A DNA stretch of 64,000 bases from Oscillospiraceae bacterium (GTDB lineage: Bacteria; Bacillota; Clostridia; Oscillospirales; Ruminococcaceae): NCBI GenBank assembly GCA_017432285.1, contig JAFRJM010000006.1:124001-188000 (forward strand), read 5' to 3'. The position numbers and the translations under genes were made by a program. Positions 1 through 9,229 of this stretch are shown in pieces. Under the pieces are notes generated by a model. It was not told the DNA's origin. It worked only from the letters and a program-made list of their open reading frames with translations, and searched no databases. How positions within the stretch are numbered: position 1 is the first letter of the stretch; each line of letters starts with the position of its first letter.

Positions 1-2
1 CG

Positions 3-971
3 GGCAGGGAGATTGTCGCTCGTGAGACTGAAGCAGCAGGGATTGAACGTCAGATCAGAGACTTCGACGGAAAACTGAAGTTTGCTACTGTTAAGGAAGC
101 ACAGGATGAGCTTGATGCCATTAAACTGGAGAAGAACTCTCTTGAGAAAGACATAAAAGATGCAGAAGAGAACTATACCGCTCTCAATACAGAAGTGGAA
201 AAACTGGCCGCTGCGAAGGAAACAGCAGAAAAAGCCCTTGAGGGAAGAGTAGTGATCGATCTGGAAAAAGAAGAGGCCTCAAAAAAAGAACTTGATACAC
301 TTCTGGGAAAAGCAGGGGATAGGATCACTGATATCACACACCGTCTTGAAACGAACAAGCGAATCAGGAACCATCTGGAAGAGCGAGCTCAAAAGAACAG
401 TGATCTGAAGAAGAGGATGGCTGTAATAAGACCGCTTTCTCAGACTGCGAATGGCACTCTCAGCGGCAAAGAAAAGGTGATGCTGGAAACATATATCCAG
501 ATGGCGTTTTTTGACAGGATCATAGAGAAAGCAAACCGCAGGCTTATGATCATGACTGGCGAACAGTACGAGATTAAACGGCGTGTCGAAGCTGACAATC
601 TAAGGAGCCAGAGTGGGCTGGAACTGAATGTGATAGACCACTATAACGGCAGTGAGAGGAGCGTGAAGTCTCTCTCAGGCGGTGAATCTTTCAAAGCTTC
701 GCTGTCACTCGCGCTTGGGCTGTCGGACGAGATACAGTCCTCAGCTGGAGGCATAAGACTTGACACGATGTTTGTAGATGAAGGATTCGGCTCATTGGAC
801 GAAAATTCTCTGCAGCAGGCCTATGAAGCCTTGGCAGGACTTACGGAAGGCAACCGGTTAGTAGGGATTATTTCCCACGTGCCAGATCTGAAGGAAAAGA
901 TTGACAGGCAGATAGTAGTCACAAAGGCCAGGAGCGGAGGGAGCCGCGCTGAAATCATCAACACGCTGTAA
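3..971 (+). CDS. sbcC: Exonuclease subunit SbcC, C-terminal part (5' end outside window)
   Basis: This is the C-terminal part of SbcC, the ATPase subunit of the SbcCD nuclease that opens DNA hairpins and double-strand ends. The frame is open from the first complete codon at position 3, so the gene begins upstream of the window. The first ~150 residues are Lys/Glu-rich coiled coil. The C-terminal ABC half then shows the signature LSGGESFKASLSLALGLSD (codons around 681-735), a Walker B/D-loop MFVDEGFGSLDE and the H-loop ISHVPDLKE. This order is typical of SbcC/Rad50. A terminator follows at once. Identification is firm; only the missing N-terminal half is unknown. Confidence 0.93.
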   Translation, partial: GREIVARETEAAGIERQIRDFDGKLKFATVKEAQDELDAIKLEKNSLEKDIKDAEENYTALNTEVEKLAAAKETAEKALEGRVVIDLEKEEASKKELDTLLGKAGDRITDITHRLETNKRIRNHLEERAQKNSDLKKRMAVIRPLSQTANGTLSGKEKVMLETYIQMAFFDRIIEKANRRLMIMTGEQYEIKRRVEADNLRSQSGLELNVIDHYNGSERSVKSLSGGESFKASLSLALGLSDEIQSSAGGIRLDTMFVDEGFGSLDENSLQQAYEALAGLTEGNRLVGIISHVPDLKEKIDRQIVVTKARSGGSRAEIINTL

Positions 972-981
972 AAAGAGAAAA

Positions 982-1016
982 GCCGGAACATGCTATCAAG
1001 CACGTTCCGGCGTTTT
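982..1016 (+). terminator. Rho-independent terminator after sbcC
   Basis: Inverted repeat GCCGGAAC / GTTCCGGC separated by 13 nt and followed by GTTTTT. It ends the sbcC transcript and lies between two convergent genes. Confidence 0.85.
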
Positions 1017-1028
1017 TAACTTAATTAT

Positions 1029-1628
1029 TCATTCGAAGCAGTATTCAAGATCAACAAAGAGCAGATGTCTTCCGCAGGACAGGCATTGGAACAGATTTCC
1101 CTGCGGAGGTCCGTATCTTTCCAACGATTTCAGCAGATCTATAGGAGATTCTGCGTATTCCTGCCAATAAGTATCCTCCATCAATTCATCAACAAGACCC
1201 ATCTCTACTATGTCAGAATAGTTTACGCTTCCAAGATAAGCACAGTAATCATTACAATGTACCCGCCATTCGGAATAGGATGGGGTTATATAATCCGGCG
1301 TTCTATGGATGAGTTCGTCAGTTTTATCTGGACCATCCACGCTTTTGCTATCGCTGCCATAAGTAAACTCGCCGTCGTATTTCTCTGCTGCACTGCCATC
1401 CGAGATACAAAGAGGACAGAACCTGGGCTCATCCAGGTCATCGTCTGTATGGAAAGGGCCATCATAATACAAGGTAGTCATGCGGCCGCAGCAACAGCAG
1501 GGGACTGATTCTTCAGCTTCTTCAAACACCATAGTGCTCAGTGGGTCCGGGTGATAGCGGAAAAGCGGATAGATATCAGGATTGCTCTTATGATATTTTT
1601 CTACATATACGGATTTGTATGTTTCCAT
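1029..1628 (-). CDS. CbrC family (UPF0167) protein
   Basis: A 199-residue protein of the CbrC/UPF0167 family. Typical features are the early YHPDPL segment, a Cys-rich CCCCGR site around residue 46 and a second pair, FCPLC, about 25 residues later, then another CLSCG near the C-terminus. The cysteines look like metal ligands. E. coli CbrC has been linked to colicin E2 tolerance, but no biochemical role is established. The ATG at 1628 follows AAGGAGC at a good distance. The gene stands alone and converges on sbcC. Confidence 0.8.
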   Translation of the reverse strand: METYKSVYVEKYHKSNPDIYPLFRYHPDPLSTMVFEEAEESVPCCCCGRMTTLYYDGPFHTDDDLDEPRFCPLCISDGSAAEKYDGEFTYGSDSKSVDGPDKTDELIHRTPDYITPSYSEWRVHCNDYCAYLGSVNYSDIVEMGLVDELMEDTYWQEYAESPIDLLKSLERYGPPQGNLFQCLSCGRHLLFVDLEYCFE

Positions 1629-1752
1629 AGAACTACCTGCTCCTTTTCTTCTCTTATTGTATCTGCTTTTGGTCAGGTTTTACAGATAGTTGAACAGTCC
1701 TTTTTTTAAAATGATTGTTAAGATATAATAATTATCAGAAAGGAGTATCTAG

Positions 1753-2184
1753 ATGACAGATTTGGAACGTGCAAGAAAGATGATGTCTGAAGGCGAGTAC
1801 ACCTGTGTGCTTTGTCTGGATGACATGACTTTTACAAGCACAGCTAATGGTATAAAGCCGCTCAACTGGTGGCTGAGAGACGGATGCAGATTTGAAGGAT
1901 TCAGTGCGGCGGACAAGGTAGTTGGGCGTGCTGCAGCGTTCCTGTATGTTCTGCTGGGCGTTAAGGAGATCTACGCTGACGTGCTGAGCGAATCAGCAAT
2001 AGGTGTTCTGGATCATTACGGTATTAAATGGTCCTATGGGAAGCTGGTGAAAAATATCCTGAATCGTACAGGAGATGATCTATGTCCCATGGAAAAGATC
2101 GCCCTTGATCATGAGGATCCGGATGAGGCATATTCTGCATTAAAAGTTAAGATCGCGGAATTGATGAGTGCAAACAAAAAATAA
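1753..2184 (+). CDS. DUF1893 domain protein
   Basis: 143 residues. The first ~115 resemble the DUF1893 family, which is thought to have a cytidine-deaminase-like fold (LCLDDMTFTS near the start, then DKVVGRAAAFLYVLLGV in the middle). The ATG at 1753 has AGAAAGGAG upstream. Eleven bases separate it from the DUF362 gene, so the two are probably cotranscribed. A TATAAT at about 1724 may be the -10 of this unit. Function is unknown. Confidence 0.7.
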   Translation: MTDLERARKMMSEGEYTCVLCLDDMTFTSTANGIKPLNWWLRDGCRFEGFSAADKVVGRAAAFLYVLLGVKEIYADVLSESAIGVLDHYGIKWSYGKLVKNILNRTGDDLCPMEKIALDHEDPDEAYSALKVKIAELMSANKK

Positions 2185-2195
2185 GAGAGGAAAAA

Positions 2196-3185
2196 ATGAA
2201 CAACAGTACAGTAAAAGACGGGAACAGGTATGTCCCATATGAGGAAAGGTCAGGAAACGAGAGTATCGTATACTTTACAAGAGACTTATCACCGGAAGGA
2301 CTCATGAAAGTCTATGACAGAGTAAAGGATACCATCTGCGGTAAAGTTGCGATCAAACTGCACACAGGCGAACCAAATGGACCTAATATCATTCCTCCGG
2401 CATGGATAAAAGTGTTTATGGAGAACGAGACACCGGATGCCACAATTATAGAGACTAACACCTTTTATGATGGCGACCGATATACTACAGAACAGCACAG
2501 GAAAACACTGGAGATCAATGGATGGACAAAGTTCACAACTGTTGATATAACAGATGAATTCGGAACGGCAATACTTCCTGTCAAGGGAGGAAAGTGGTTC
2601 ACCGAGATGAGTGTTGGCAGCCATCTCCCGGATTATGACTCTCTGGTAGCGCTTACACACTTTAAAGGCCACACTATGGGTGGATTTGGAGGATCAAACA
2701 AGAATATCGGTATAGGGTGTGCTGATGGCAGAATCGGAAAAGGTATGATCCATGCCACACCGGATGATCAGTGGGGAATAGTTGAAGAGGAGTTCATGGA
2801 GAGGATGACCGAATCGACCAAGGCTACCATTGATTACTTCGGGAAAAAGGTTACGTATGTCAATGTCCTTCGCAATATGAGCGTGAGCTGCGACTGCGAA
2901 GGTGTTGCTGCAGAGCCGGTAGTTACTCCCAATGTGGGAATTCTTGCATCAGTGGATATTCTGGCAATAGATCAGGCAAGTGTAGACATGATCGCTGCGC
3001 TGGATGAAAATGATCGTCACGCTCTTATACATCGTATCGAAAGCAGACATGGTTACCGCCAGCTTTCATATATGAAAGAACTTGGAATGGGCAATAACCG
3101 CTACGTTCTGATCGATGTGGACAATGATGACAAACGCATAACTGCTGCAAACGCTGTAGAAGGTGTCGTTCCTTTTGAAGGATGA
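2196..3185 (+). CDS. DUF362 domain-containing protein
   Basis: A 329-residue DUF362 protein. Family hallmarks are KVAIKLHTGEPNGPNIIPP (about residues 50-68), the TNTFYDGDRYTTEQH segment and THFKGHTMGGFGGSNKNIGIGC (about 153-175). Many DUF362 proteins carry an added ferredoxin domain. Here the only grouped cysteines are CDCEG at about residue 230, not a CxxCxxC cluster, so no Fe-S domain is evident. The RBS is AGAGAGG. It lies downstream of the DUF1893 gene in what looks like one operon. The reaction is unknown. Confidence 0.8.
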   Translation: MNNSTVKDGNRYVPYEERSGNESIVYFTRDLSPEGLMKVYDRVKDTICGKVAIKLHTGEPNGPNIIPPAWIKVFMENETPDATIIETNTFYDGDRYTTEQHRKTLEINGWTKFTTVDITDEFGTAILPVKGGKWFTEMSVGSHLPDYDSLVALTHFKGHTMGGFGGSNKNIGIGCADGRIGKGMIHATPDDQWGIVEEEFMERMTESTKATIDYFGKKVTYVNVLRNMSVSCDCEGVAAEPVVTPNVGILASVDILAIDQASVDMIAALDENDRHALIHRIESRHGYRQLSYMKELGMGNNRYVLIDVDNDDKRITAANAVEGVVPFEG

Positions 3186-3252
3186 GCAGGAAATGATTCT
3201 GGACTGCCTGCATGCATAGCATATAGGCAGTCTTCTTGCGGATAGGAAGAAA

Positions 3253-3930
3253 ATGCCTGGATTTGATATTAAGATAAGAACAAAGCAGGACCTTATAGAA
3301 GCAGTCGACAGATATGGGATAGTCCCGTATTTCAGGAACTCTATACCCGGATTTTCCATAGAAGAGCATGTCGCGCGTGAAGCATGGTTTTCTGCAGAAG
3401 AAGGCGTATGGGAGTGGAAAGGCCCTGTTATCAGGGAAAGCGGCTGTGCCTACGGTAAATTCTTTGAGCATAAAGCTGCATTTGTCAGTATGGATTGGTT
3501 TCCTGATTTTGCCAACTACAGACGGGACGGCTATGATTTTGATGCCAGATTTGATGATGGATTGGCTTCCCTCAGAGAGAAAGAACTTTATGACCTTCTG
3601 TCAGAACACCAGCCGATACTGTCAAAAGGCCTGAAGGTAAGAGGAAACTACCGCAAAGGCGGCAACAAAGGCTTCGATTCCATGATCACACGCCTTCAGA
3701 TGCTTGGATATGTAGTTATCAGTGATTTTGTCTATATGCAGGACAAAAATGGAAAACAATATGGGTGGGGCGTATCTGAATACTCTACACCGGAGAGATT
3801 ATTTGGAGAAGAATTTGCTGTAAAGGTATATGCCTGTACACCGGAAAAGTCAAAGAAAAAACTGTACGATCATATAAAAGAACTGTTTCCAGAAACGGAA
3901 GATGAGAGAATAAATAAGTTTTTGGGATGA
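3253..3930 (+). CDS. AlkZ-related hypothetical protein
   Basis: A 225-residue cytoplasmic protein. It has aromatic motifs (EGVWEWKGPVIRE, YGKFF, DWFPDFANYRRDGYDFDA), a basic stretch KGLKVRGNYRKGGNKGF near residue 120 and a C-terminal helical part ending IKELFPETEDE. From memory, this pattern matches proteins named AlkZ-related, distant relatives of HTH_42 DNA glycosylases. The known AlkZ catalytic motif is not apparent, so glycosylase activity should not be assumed. RBS AGGAAG precedes the ATG by 5 nt. It is followed after 19 bp by a histidine phosphatase gene. Confidence 0.6.
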   Translation: MPGFDIKIRTKQDLIEAVDRYGIVPYFRNSIPGFSIEEHVAREAWFSAEEGVWEWKGPVIRESGCAYGKFFEHKAAFVSMDWFPDFANYRRDGYDFDARFDDGLASLREKELYDLLSEHQPILSKGLKVRGNYRKGGNKGFDSMITRLQMLGYVVISDFVYMQDKNGKQYGWGVSEYSTPERLFGEEFAVKVYACTPEKSKKKLYDHIKELFPETEDERINKFLG

Positions 3931-3949
3931 GCCAAGTATAAGGAGCAGT

Positions 3950-4678
3950 ATGAGGATCATTTTTATAAGGCATGGTGAGCCTGATTATATAAATAACAGC
4001 CTTACACCAAAAGGATTCAGGGAAGCGGAGCTTCTGAAGGATAGGATCATTAACTGGGATGTAGATGCATTTTTCACATCGCCTCTAGAAAGAGCTTATC
4101 TTACAGGAAAACCTGCATTGGAACAGCTGAACAGGGAAGCGGAAGTTCTGGAATGGATGAGAGAATTCTATTTTCATCTGAAAGATCCTGTAACAAATGA
4201 AGACCATGGGCCGTGGGATTTCTATCCGGAATTCTGGACTTCGCAGGATCTGCTGTATGACAGAGATAACTGGTTCGAGCATGAGATCTTTGCTTCCATT
4301 CCTCAGTATGAACAGGCGGTATTCAGGTTAAGGACTGGAATGGACGATCTTCTTAGACGATATGGATTTGAGAGAGAAGGAAGGTATTACAGATTTAGTG
4401 AGGATCTTACGCTGGAAGATGCAGAAAAGACCATTGTGATCTTCGGGCACCTGGGATCAGATCTGGAAGCAGTAGGCTATCTTCTCGGAATATCTCCTCT
4501 AGTGCTTCAGCAGACAATCTTCCTTCCCGCATCAAGTGTCACTATCCTGAACACAGAGATGCGGATAAACAGGATCGCTATGTTCAGAGCACAGTGCTTC
4601 GGGGATGTTTCTCACCTTATCGAAGCAGGGGAGCCGTTATCACGGATGGGTTGTTTTTCGTCGATACAGGACAATTGA
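3950..4678 (+). CDS. Histidine phosphatase superfamily protein
   Basis: A 242-residue phosphoglycerate-mutase-type phosphatase. The catalytic RHGEP motif is at residues 7-11, with His8 expected to become phosphorylated. A second core Arg lies in TSPLERA, and the distal His is in IFGHLGSD at about residue 165. It is longer than the ~200 residues usual for the family, because of an insert rich in Trp and Asp between about 75 and 125. The substrate cannot be told. RBS AAGGAG. Confidence 0.8.
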   Translation: MRIIFIRHGEPDYINNSLTPKGFREAELLKDRIINWDVDAFFTSPLERAYLTGKPALEQLNREAEVLEWMREFYFHLKDPVTNEDHGPWDFYPEFWTSQDLLYDRDNWFEHEIFASIPQYEQAVFRLRTGMDDLLRRYGFEREGRYYRFSEDLTLEDAEKTIVIFGHLGSDLEAVGYLLGISPLVLQQTIFLPASSVTILNTEMRINRIAMFRAQCFGDVSHLIEAGEPLSRMGCFSSIQDN

Positions 4679-4682
4679 AAAA

Positions 4683-4703
4683 AAAGCAGGCTCAGCCTGC
4701 TTT
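4683..4703. terminator. Bidirectional terminator between convergent genes
   Basis: A nine-pair hairpin AAAGCAGGC / GCCTGCTTT with a 3-nt loop. Read on the minus strand it is followed by a run of eight U, so it mainly ends the ClpX-like gene. On the plus strand the U-rich tail is TTTCTTTC. Confidence 0.8.
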
Positions 4704-4706
4704 CTT

Positions 4707-5987
4707 TCATATTGCATAACTTTTTTCAAAAGGTGATTCGAATATTTTTTCATCAAGTACATTAAGTACCAGTGAACGCATATGGCGGACACCAAGTCCG
4801 GATTCATAGGCCTGCTCAGCGAACTCATGTGCAGTCTTTTTGTTTATGCGGATCTTGTATCCATACTGATCCTGAAAATCGTGGATTATATTATCACTGA
4901 GGATGTTTTCGTAATCTGTTACAGTTAGAGGATCAAGAAATACTGTCCGGTTTATGCGTCCAAGGAGTTCTCTGCGCATTCCTGATCTCAGCAGCATTTC
5001 GGATGAAAAGACATGAGATTCCTGAGGATCAGACATTTGTTCTTTGCCGAAACCGATGCTTCGGGAGTCGGCTTTTTTCTTGTCAAAAACAGATTCAAAC
5101 GCTCCAAGCATTACGAATGATACCTTGGAACAGTCTATTATCTTGTTCGGCGAAGAACCTGTGCCTTCAAATTCTACAGTGTCGCCGTCCATCATTTTTA
5201 GCAGTTCGTTCTGGACTAAGGCTGAGAAATTGGTCCCGGATGATCCCATTATTGTTTCGCAGAAGACTTTGTCGGCTTCGTCCAGAACTACTATCAGTCC
5301 GTTCTTGATGATATCGTCATAGTCAATACCGTCAAAAATGTTTTCAATATGGAAGCTTCCTTTCCAGCCATCTGCAGTAAGCCTGGAAGTATCGATCATG
5401 CGGATAAGAGAAGGATATTTTTTTGATAGCTGACGCCAGATCTCGCTTTTGCCGCAGCCTGTGGGACCAATAAAAACGGTGTTCGATCTGCTTCCTTTGA
5501 GCAGATTGAATACTATCATTGAAGCGGCTTTCTTAGCGTCATGCTGCCCGTGTATTCGGGTGTCGAGGTAATCATATACCATCTTAGGAGTAAGATCTGC
5601 CGGTATGGATCTGTTGTCTTCTAAAAAAGGGTGATCTTCATTGCCCAGATCATCTGGTGCTTTGTAGTCAGAGTCCGCGGAACACTCGGCAAGGATGCTG
5701 GCAAGCTGGTTGACTGCTACCGGGTTCAACTTTGTTTGGGACAGAGCTCCTAGAAAGACATTACCGACTGTATGATCTTTATTTGTAAGCCATATGTTGA
5801 ACATGGCTTCCACATCATCAAGCGTCGAAGCAAACTCTTCCGGACTGAGACCGTCATAGATTCCGGCTTCGCTTTTCTTTTTAAACGCTGATACCGGATC
5901 AGGAACCCGTGAATTGATCCTGCCCCTTCGGACGAGATTTAAATACTTTTTCCAAAAAATCTTTGCGTATTCGACTGACATAGTCAT
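4707..5987 (-). CDS. ClpX-like AAA+ ATPase without the zinc-binding domain
   Basis: A 426-residue AAA+ protein of the ClpX/HslU group. After a ~155-residue N-terminal region with no recognisable zinc finger come Walker A GPTGCGKSE (about residue 175), Walker B LIVVLDEADKV, the region SFVMLGAFESVF, an arginine-finger segment RRELLGRINRTVF and the sensor-2 GVRHMRSLVLNVL near the C-terminus. True ClpX starts with a Cys4 zinc domain that recruits adaptors. Its absence and the lack of a neighbouring clpP suggest an unfoldase or remodeller with other partners. The IGF loop for ClpP docking cannot be pinned down. A structured leader lies upstream. Confidence 0.75.
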   Translation of the reverse strand: MTMSVEYAKIFWKKYLNLVRRGRINSRVPDPVSAFKKKSEAGIYDGLSPEEFASTLDDVEAMFNIWLTNKDHTVGNVFLGALSQTKLNPVAVNQLASILAECSADSDYKAPDDLGNEDHPFLEDNRSIPADLTPKMVYDYLDTRIHGQHDAKKAASMIVFNLLKGSRSNTVFIGPTGCGKSEIWRQLSKKYPSLIRMIDTSRLTADGWKGSFHIENIFDGIDYDDIIKNGLIVVLDEADKVFCETIMGSSGTNFSALVQNELLKMMDGDTVEFEGTGSSPNKIIDCSKVSFVMLGAFESVFDKKKADSRSIGFGKEQMSDPQESHVFSSEMLLRSGMRRELLGRINRTVFLDPLTVTDYENILSDNIIHDFQDQYGYKIRINKKTAHEFAEQAYESGLGVRHMRSLVLNVLDEKIFESPFEKSYAI

Positions 5988-6039
5988 AGATTATTGTCCT
6001 TTCGTTATAAAACTGTTTCCATTCGATTATGCTGGTCGG

Positions 6040-6195
6040 TTGCAGTCCCGCACTGTATTCAGCAGCAGTGCGTCTCTGACGGCGGACTCTACGCGGCGCC
6101 GTCCCCGCGTTTGAAGACAACAAAAAACCATATACCTTGGAACTCCCGGGCATACTTATCCTATGCCTTCAATATATCCTCACTATATGGTTTGA
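6040..6195 (-). promoter_or_regulatory. Candidate structured RNA leader of the ClpX-like gene
   Basis: The ~290 bp between the feo genes and the ClpX-like gene contain two structured blocks, read on the minus strand. Block one (6192-6122): a 9-bp closing helix (6184-6192 with 6126-6134) encloses a 6-bp hairpin GGCATA/TATGCC and is followed by six U, so it can act as a terminator. Block two (6110-6049): helix 105-110/91-96 and helix 98-103/78-83 (in 6000s) interleave, so they exclude each other or form a pseudoknot; then comes a 7-bp hairpin CGCACTG/CAGTGCG. A TATAAT on the minus strand at about 6240 could start this transcript. I do not recognise a known riboswitch class. It may instead simply end the feo operon. 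Confidence 0.4.
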
Positions 6196-6275
6196 TTTAT
6201 AAAAGTATTGGTTTGTGATATCACACATCACAACTATATATTATAACATATTTTCAGCTGAAAATCAATCAAGAT

Positions 6276-6434
6276 CTACTGTTTGCTTACTCTTCTGTCA
6301 CATGAAGAGGAGAATCCGCACGCAGAACAATCTGAACAGCAGCTTCCGTTTTTGCGCTTAAGAAATGAGGAACGCAAGGCAAAAAACAAAGCCACAACTA
6401 TAACAGAGATTATTATTATGTCCAATAAATTCAT
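6276..6434 (-). CDS. FeoB-associated Cys-rich membrane protein
   Basis: A 52-residue protein. It has one N-terminal membrane helix (IIIISVIVVALFFAL), then a short basic stretch and a Cys-rich tail SCCSDCSACGFSSSC. This matches the small FeoB-associated Cys-rich family found after feoB in Firmicutes. The start is fixed by TGATG: the A of the feoB stop codon is the A of this ATG, so it is translationally coupled. The longer upstream frame would lie wholly inside feoB. It probably helps FeoB handle Fe(II) at the membrane. Confidence 0.85.
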   Translation of the reverse strand: MNLLDIIIISVIVVALFFALRSSFLKRKNGSCCSDCSACGFSSSCDRRVSKQ

Positions 6435-8785
6435 CAGCTTACTCCTGCTGCAAGAAGGATCATGCGCACTATGAAGGCAGCTATCCATGCGACCGTACAT
6501 TGCCATAATACGACACCGGCAGCCCATTTTCCTCCTAATTCTCTCCTAATAGATGCAATTGCTGCGACACAAGGGGTATAGAGCAATGAGAATACGAGCA
6601 TTGAGGCAGCAGAAGCAGTCGTTAGGGCCGTTAAGACACCGTCACCAAAAAGGACTTCCATAGTTGAAACGACGCTTTCTTTAGCCATAAACCCGCTTAT
6701 AAGCGAAGTGACTATTCGCCAGTCGCCAAGACCGATAGGTTTGAATAAAGGAACCAGAACTCCTGACAGAATAGCCAGAATACTGTTCTGAGGATCTGCG
6801 GTTATTTTAAATCTGGGATCAAAAGTCTGTAGGAACCAGACTGCAGTTGTAGCTATAAGGATAACTGAGAATGCGCGCTGAAGGAAATCTTTTGCCTTTT
6901 CCCAAAGGAGCAATATGACGTTTCTGGCGCTGGGCATTCTGTAGTTTGGCAGTTCCATCACGAAAGGAGCTGCTTCTCCTTTGAAGATGGTACCTTTATA
7001 AAGATAAGCGACAAGTACAGATATGATTATACCAAGCAGATACAGACCGACCATTATCAGGCCGCCTTTTCCCGGGAAAAACGCATTCACAAAGAACGCA
7101 TAGATCGGAAGCTTAGCGGAACAGCTCATGAATGGTGTGAGCAGAATGGTCATTTTTCTGTCTCGTTCACTTGGAAGCGTTCGTGTTGACATGACTGCTG
7201 GAACTGTACATCCGAAACCGATCAGCATAGGAACGATACTTCTTCCTGAAAGCCCGATCTTTCGCAGGACTGTATCCATGAAAAACGCTACTCGGGCGAT
7301 ATAACCGCTGTCTTCGAGAAGTGAGAGGAAAAGGAAAAGAATGATGATTATCGGAATGAAACTCAGAACACTTCCTATTCCTGAAAAGATACCGTCTATA
7401 AGGAGACCATGAATAACTTCATTTACATTTCCTGCAGTCAAGGCCTGATCGGCGAGTGCAATCAATGAGTCAATCCCTGATTCAAGGATCTCCTGCAGTT
7501 TTGCTCCGATAACATTGAATGTTAGCCAGAAGATCAGTCCCATTATTCCTATAAAAGCAGGGAAGGCGGTATATTTTCCTGTCAGGAACCTGTCGATAAT
7601 CTCACTTCTTTTGCGTTCCTTGCTTTCCCGTGGCTTTCTTACAGTTTTTTCACATACACTCTGAATATAAGTGAATCTCATATCTGCCATGGCAGCGCTT
7701 CGGTCAAGTCCGCGCTCATGCTCCATTTGAAGGATGATATGTTCCATCATCTCTGTCTCATTCTGATCGAGTTGGAGCTGTTCAAGCACCATCGGGTCAC
7801 CTTCAATGACTTTGCTCGCAGCAAAACGGACAGGAAGACCGGCCCTTTTAGCGTGGTCATCTATAAGGTGGATAATTGCATGCAGACATCTGTGGACTGC
7901 TCCGCCATGGTCGTTCTCATCACAGAAGTCCTGTTTCAGCGGCTTTTCCTGATAGTGGGCGACGTGTATAGCGTGGTCAACTAATTCTTCAACGCCTTCG
8001 TTTTTGGCTGCGGATATCGGAACAACAGGTACTCCAAGCATGGACTCCATCTCGTTGACATCGATCACACCACCGTTGGCAACAATCTCATCCATCATAT
8101 TGAGGGCAATTACCATCGGAGTACCCATCTCTAGGAGCTGCATCGTTAGGTAAAGGTTACGTTCGACGTTTGTAGCATCAACGATATTGATGATCGCTTT
8201 TGGCTTTTCATCAATAACGAAACTTCTTGATACGATCTCTTCACTTGTATATGGAGACATCGAATAGATTCCGGGAAGATCTGTGATCAGAGTATTGCTG
8301 TGTCCCTGAATAGCTCCGTCTTTGCGGTCGACTGTTACTCCGGGGAAGTTTCCGACATGCTGATTTGATCCGGTGAGCAAATTGAACAATGTGGTCTTGC
8401 CGCTGTTCTGGTTTCCTACCAATGCAAATGTCAGCAGGGTATCGTCAGGAAGGGGATCACCGCTGCCTTTTGGATGGAACTTTCCTCCTTCACCTAAGCC
8501 GGGGTGATGTGTTTTGGATTTGAAACTGTTTTCTTCTGCGGAAAAATCGTCGACGATCTCATCTGTTTTCTGGATCTCGATCTTAGCTGCGTCTTCTTTG
8601 CGTATAGTGAGATCATAACCGTGAAGCATGACCTCTATCGGGTCTCCTGTCGGAGCAAACTTAACGATTTTTATCGATGTGCCTGGAATAACTCCCATAT
8701 CAAGGAAGTGCTGGCGAAGTGCACCTGTACCTCCGACAACGGTGACAATACCGGATTCATTTATTTTCAGTTCACAGAGTGTCAT
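6434..8785 (-). CDS. feoB: Fused FeoA-FeoB ferrous iron transporter
   Basis: A 783-residue fusion. Residues 1-75 form a FeoA SH3-like domain (LRQHFLDMGVIPG). A linker follows, and from about residue 115 comes FeoB: G1 GNQNSGKTTLFNLL, Switch I GVTVDRKDG, G3 TDLPGIYSM, G4 NMMDE. The GDI-like helical region and polytopic membrane part follow, with the Gate motifs SCSAKLPIY and SLLYTPCVA. It imports Fe(II) under anoxia. Separate feoA genes are more common, so the fusion fixes the 1:1 ratio. RBS is weak (GGGAAATG). Upstream, TATAAT at 8807-8812 (minus) may be the -10. I see no convincing Fur box. Confidence 0.95.
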   Translation of the reverse strand: MTLCELKINESGIVTVVGGTGALRQHFLDMGVIPGTSIKIVKFAPTGDPIEVMLHGYDLTIRKEDAAKIEIQKTDEIVDDFSAEENSFKSKTHHPGLGEGGKFHPKGSGDPLPDDTLLTFALVGNQNSGKTTLFNLLTGSNQHVGNFPGVTVDRKDGAIQGHSNTLITDLPGIYSMSPYTSEEIVSRSFVIDEKPKAIINIVDATNVERNLYLTMQLLEMGTPMVIALNMMDEIVANGGVIDVNEMESMLGVPVVPISAAKNEGVEELVDHAIHVAHYQEKPLKQDFCDENDHGGAVHRCLHAIIHLIDDHAKRAGLPVRFAASKVIEGDPMVLEQLQLDQNETEMMEHIILQMEHERGLDRSAAMADMRFTYIQSVCEKTVRKPRESKERKRSEIIDRFLTGKYTAFPAFIGIMGLIFWLTFNVIGAKLQEILESGIDSLIALADQALTAGNVNEVIHGLLIDGIFSGIGSVLSFIPIIIILFLFLSLLEDSGYIARVAFFMDTVLRKIGLSGRSIVPMLIGFGCTVPAVMSTRTLPSERDRKMTILLTPFMSCSAKLPIYAFFVNAFFPGKGGLIMVGLYLLGIIISVLVAYLYKGTIFKGEAAPFVMELPNYRMPSARNVILLLWEKAKDFLQRAFSVILIATTAVWFLQTFDPRFKITADPQNSILAILSGVLVPLFKPIGLGDWRIVTSLISGFMAKESVVSTMEVLFGDGVLTALTTASAASMLVFSLLYTPCVAAIASIRRELGGKWAAGVVLWQCTVAWIAAFIVRMILLAAGVS

Positions 8786-8887
8786 TTAATCATTTCCCGA
8801 TTCTGCATTATATTGTTGGTTATCATTGACTAATCGCTTGTATTATAATACACCTTAATGGCAAGTGTAACGAAGGAGCAAGGAAAA

Positions 8888-9214
8888 TTGGACAAGAGGG
8901 AAGAAATCTTCTGGAAACTTGTGGATGTGATAATAGCCATGGGTTATCCTGAGTCTTTTGGTATTGAGATAGCCAGGATTCTGAGGACAGAGAAAATGAT
9001 GACCAGGATGATACAGTATCTCAGAGGAGCCCGACCTACCAGCGCAGAGGAAATAGCTGATGAGGCTCTAGCTATTGCAGAGATGAGGGACAGATGGGTA
9101 CAGAAGAAAAAATCTGAGTATTACAACAAAAAGTACAATGCGATACTTAATGACGGACTCTTTAAGGCTGAGAGCGAAGAGGAATATGATCCGGAAACAG
9201 ACAGCTGGAAATGA
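8888..9214 (+). CDS. Conserved hypothetical protein, TTG start
   Basis: 108 residues, helical and charged, with no membrane segment or recognised domain. It shows a RILRTEKMMTRMIQYLRGARPTSAEEIADEALAI core. An upstream in-frame ATG at 8858 would lie within ~10 nt of a TATAAT at 8844-8849. GAAGGAGC at 8872-8879 lies 8 nt before a TTG at 8888, which is why I prefer the TTG. It is divergent from feoB and ends at a terminator. Function is unknown. Confidence 0.6.
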   Translation: MDKREEIFWKLVDVIIAMGYPESFGIEIARILRTEKMMTRMIQYLRGARPTSAEEIADEALAIAEMRDRWVQKKKSEYYNKKYNAILNDGLFKAESEEEYDPETDSWK

Positions 9215-9229
9215 TCCATAGTGCAGAAA

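Noticed and set aside
5899..6153. 84-codon minus-strand frame overlapping the ClpX-like start
   Set aside because: It runs through the structured leader and into the ATPase in another frame; no RBS.
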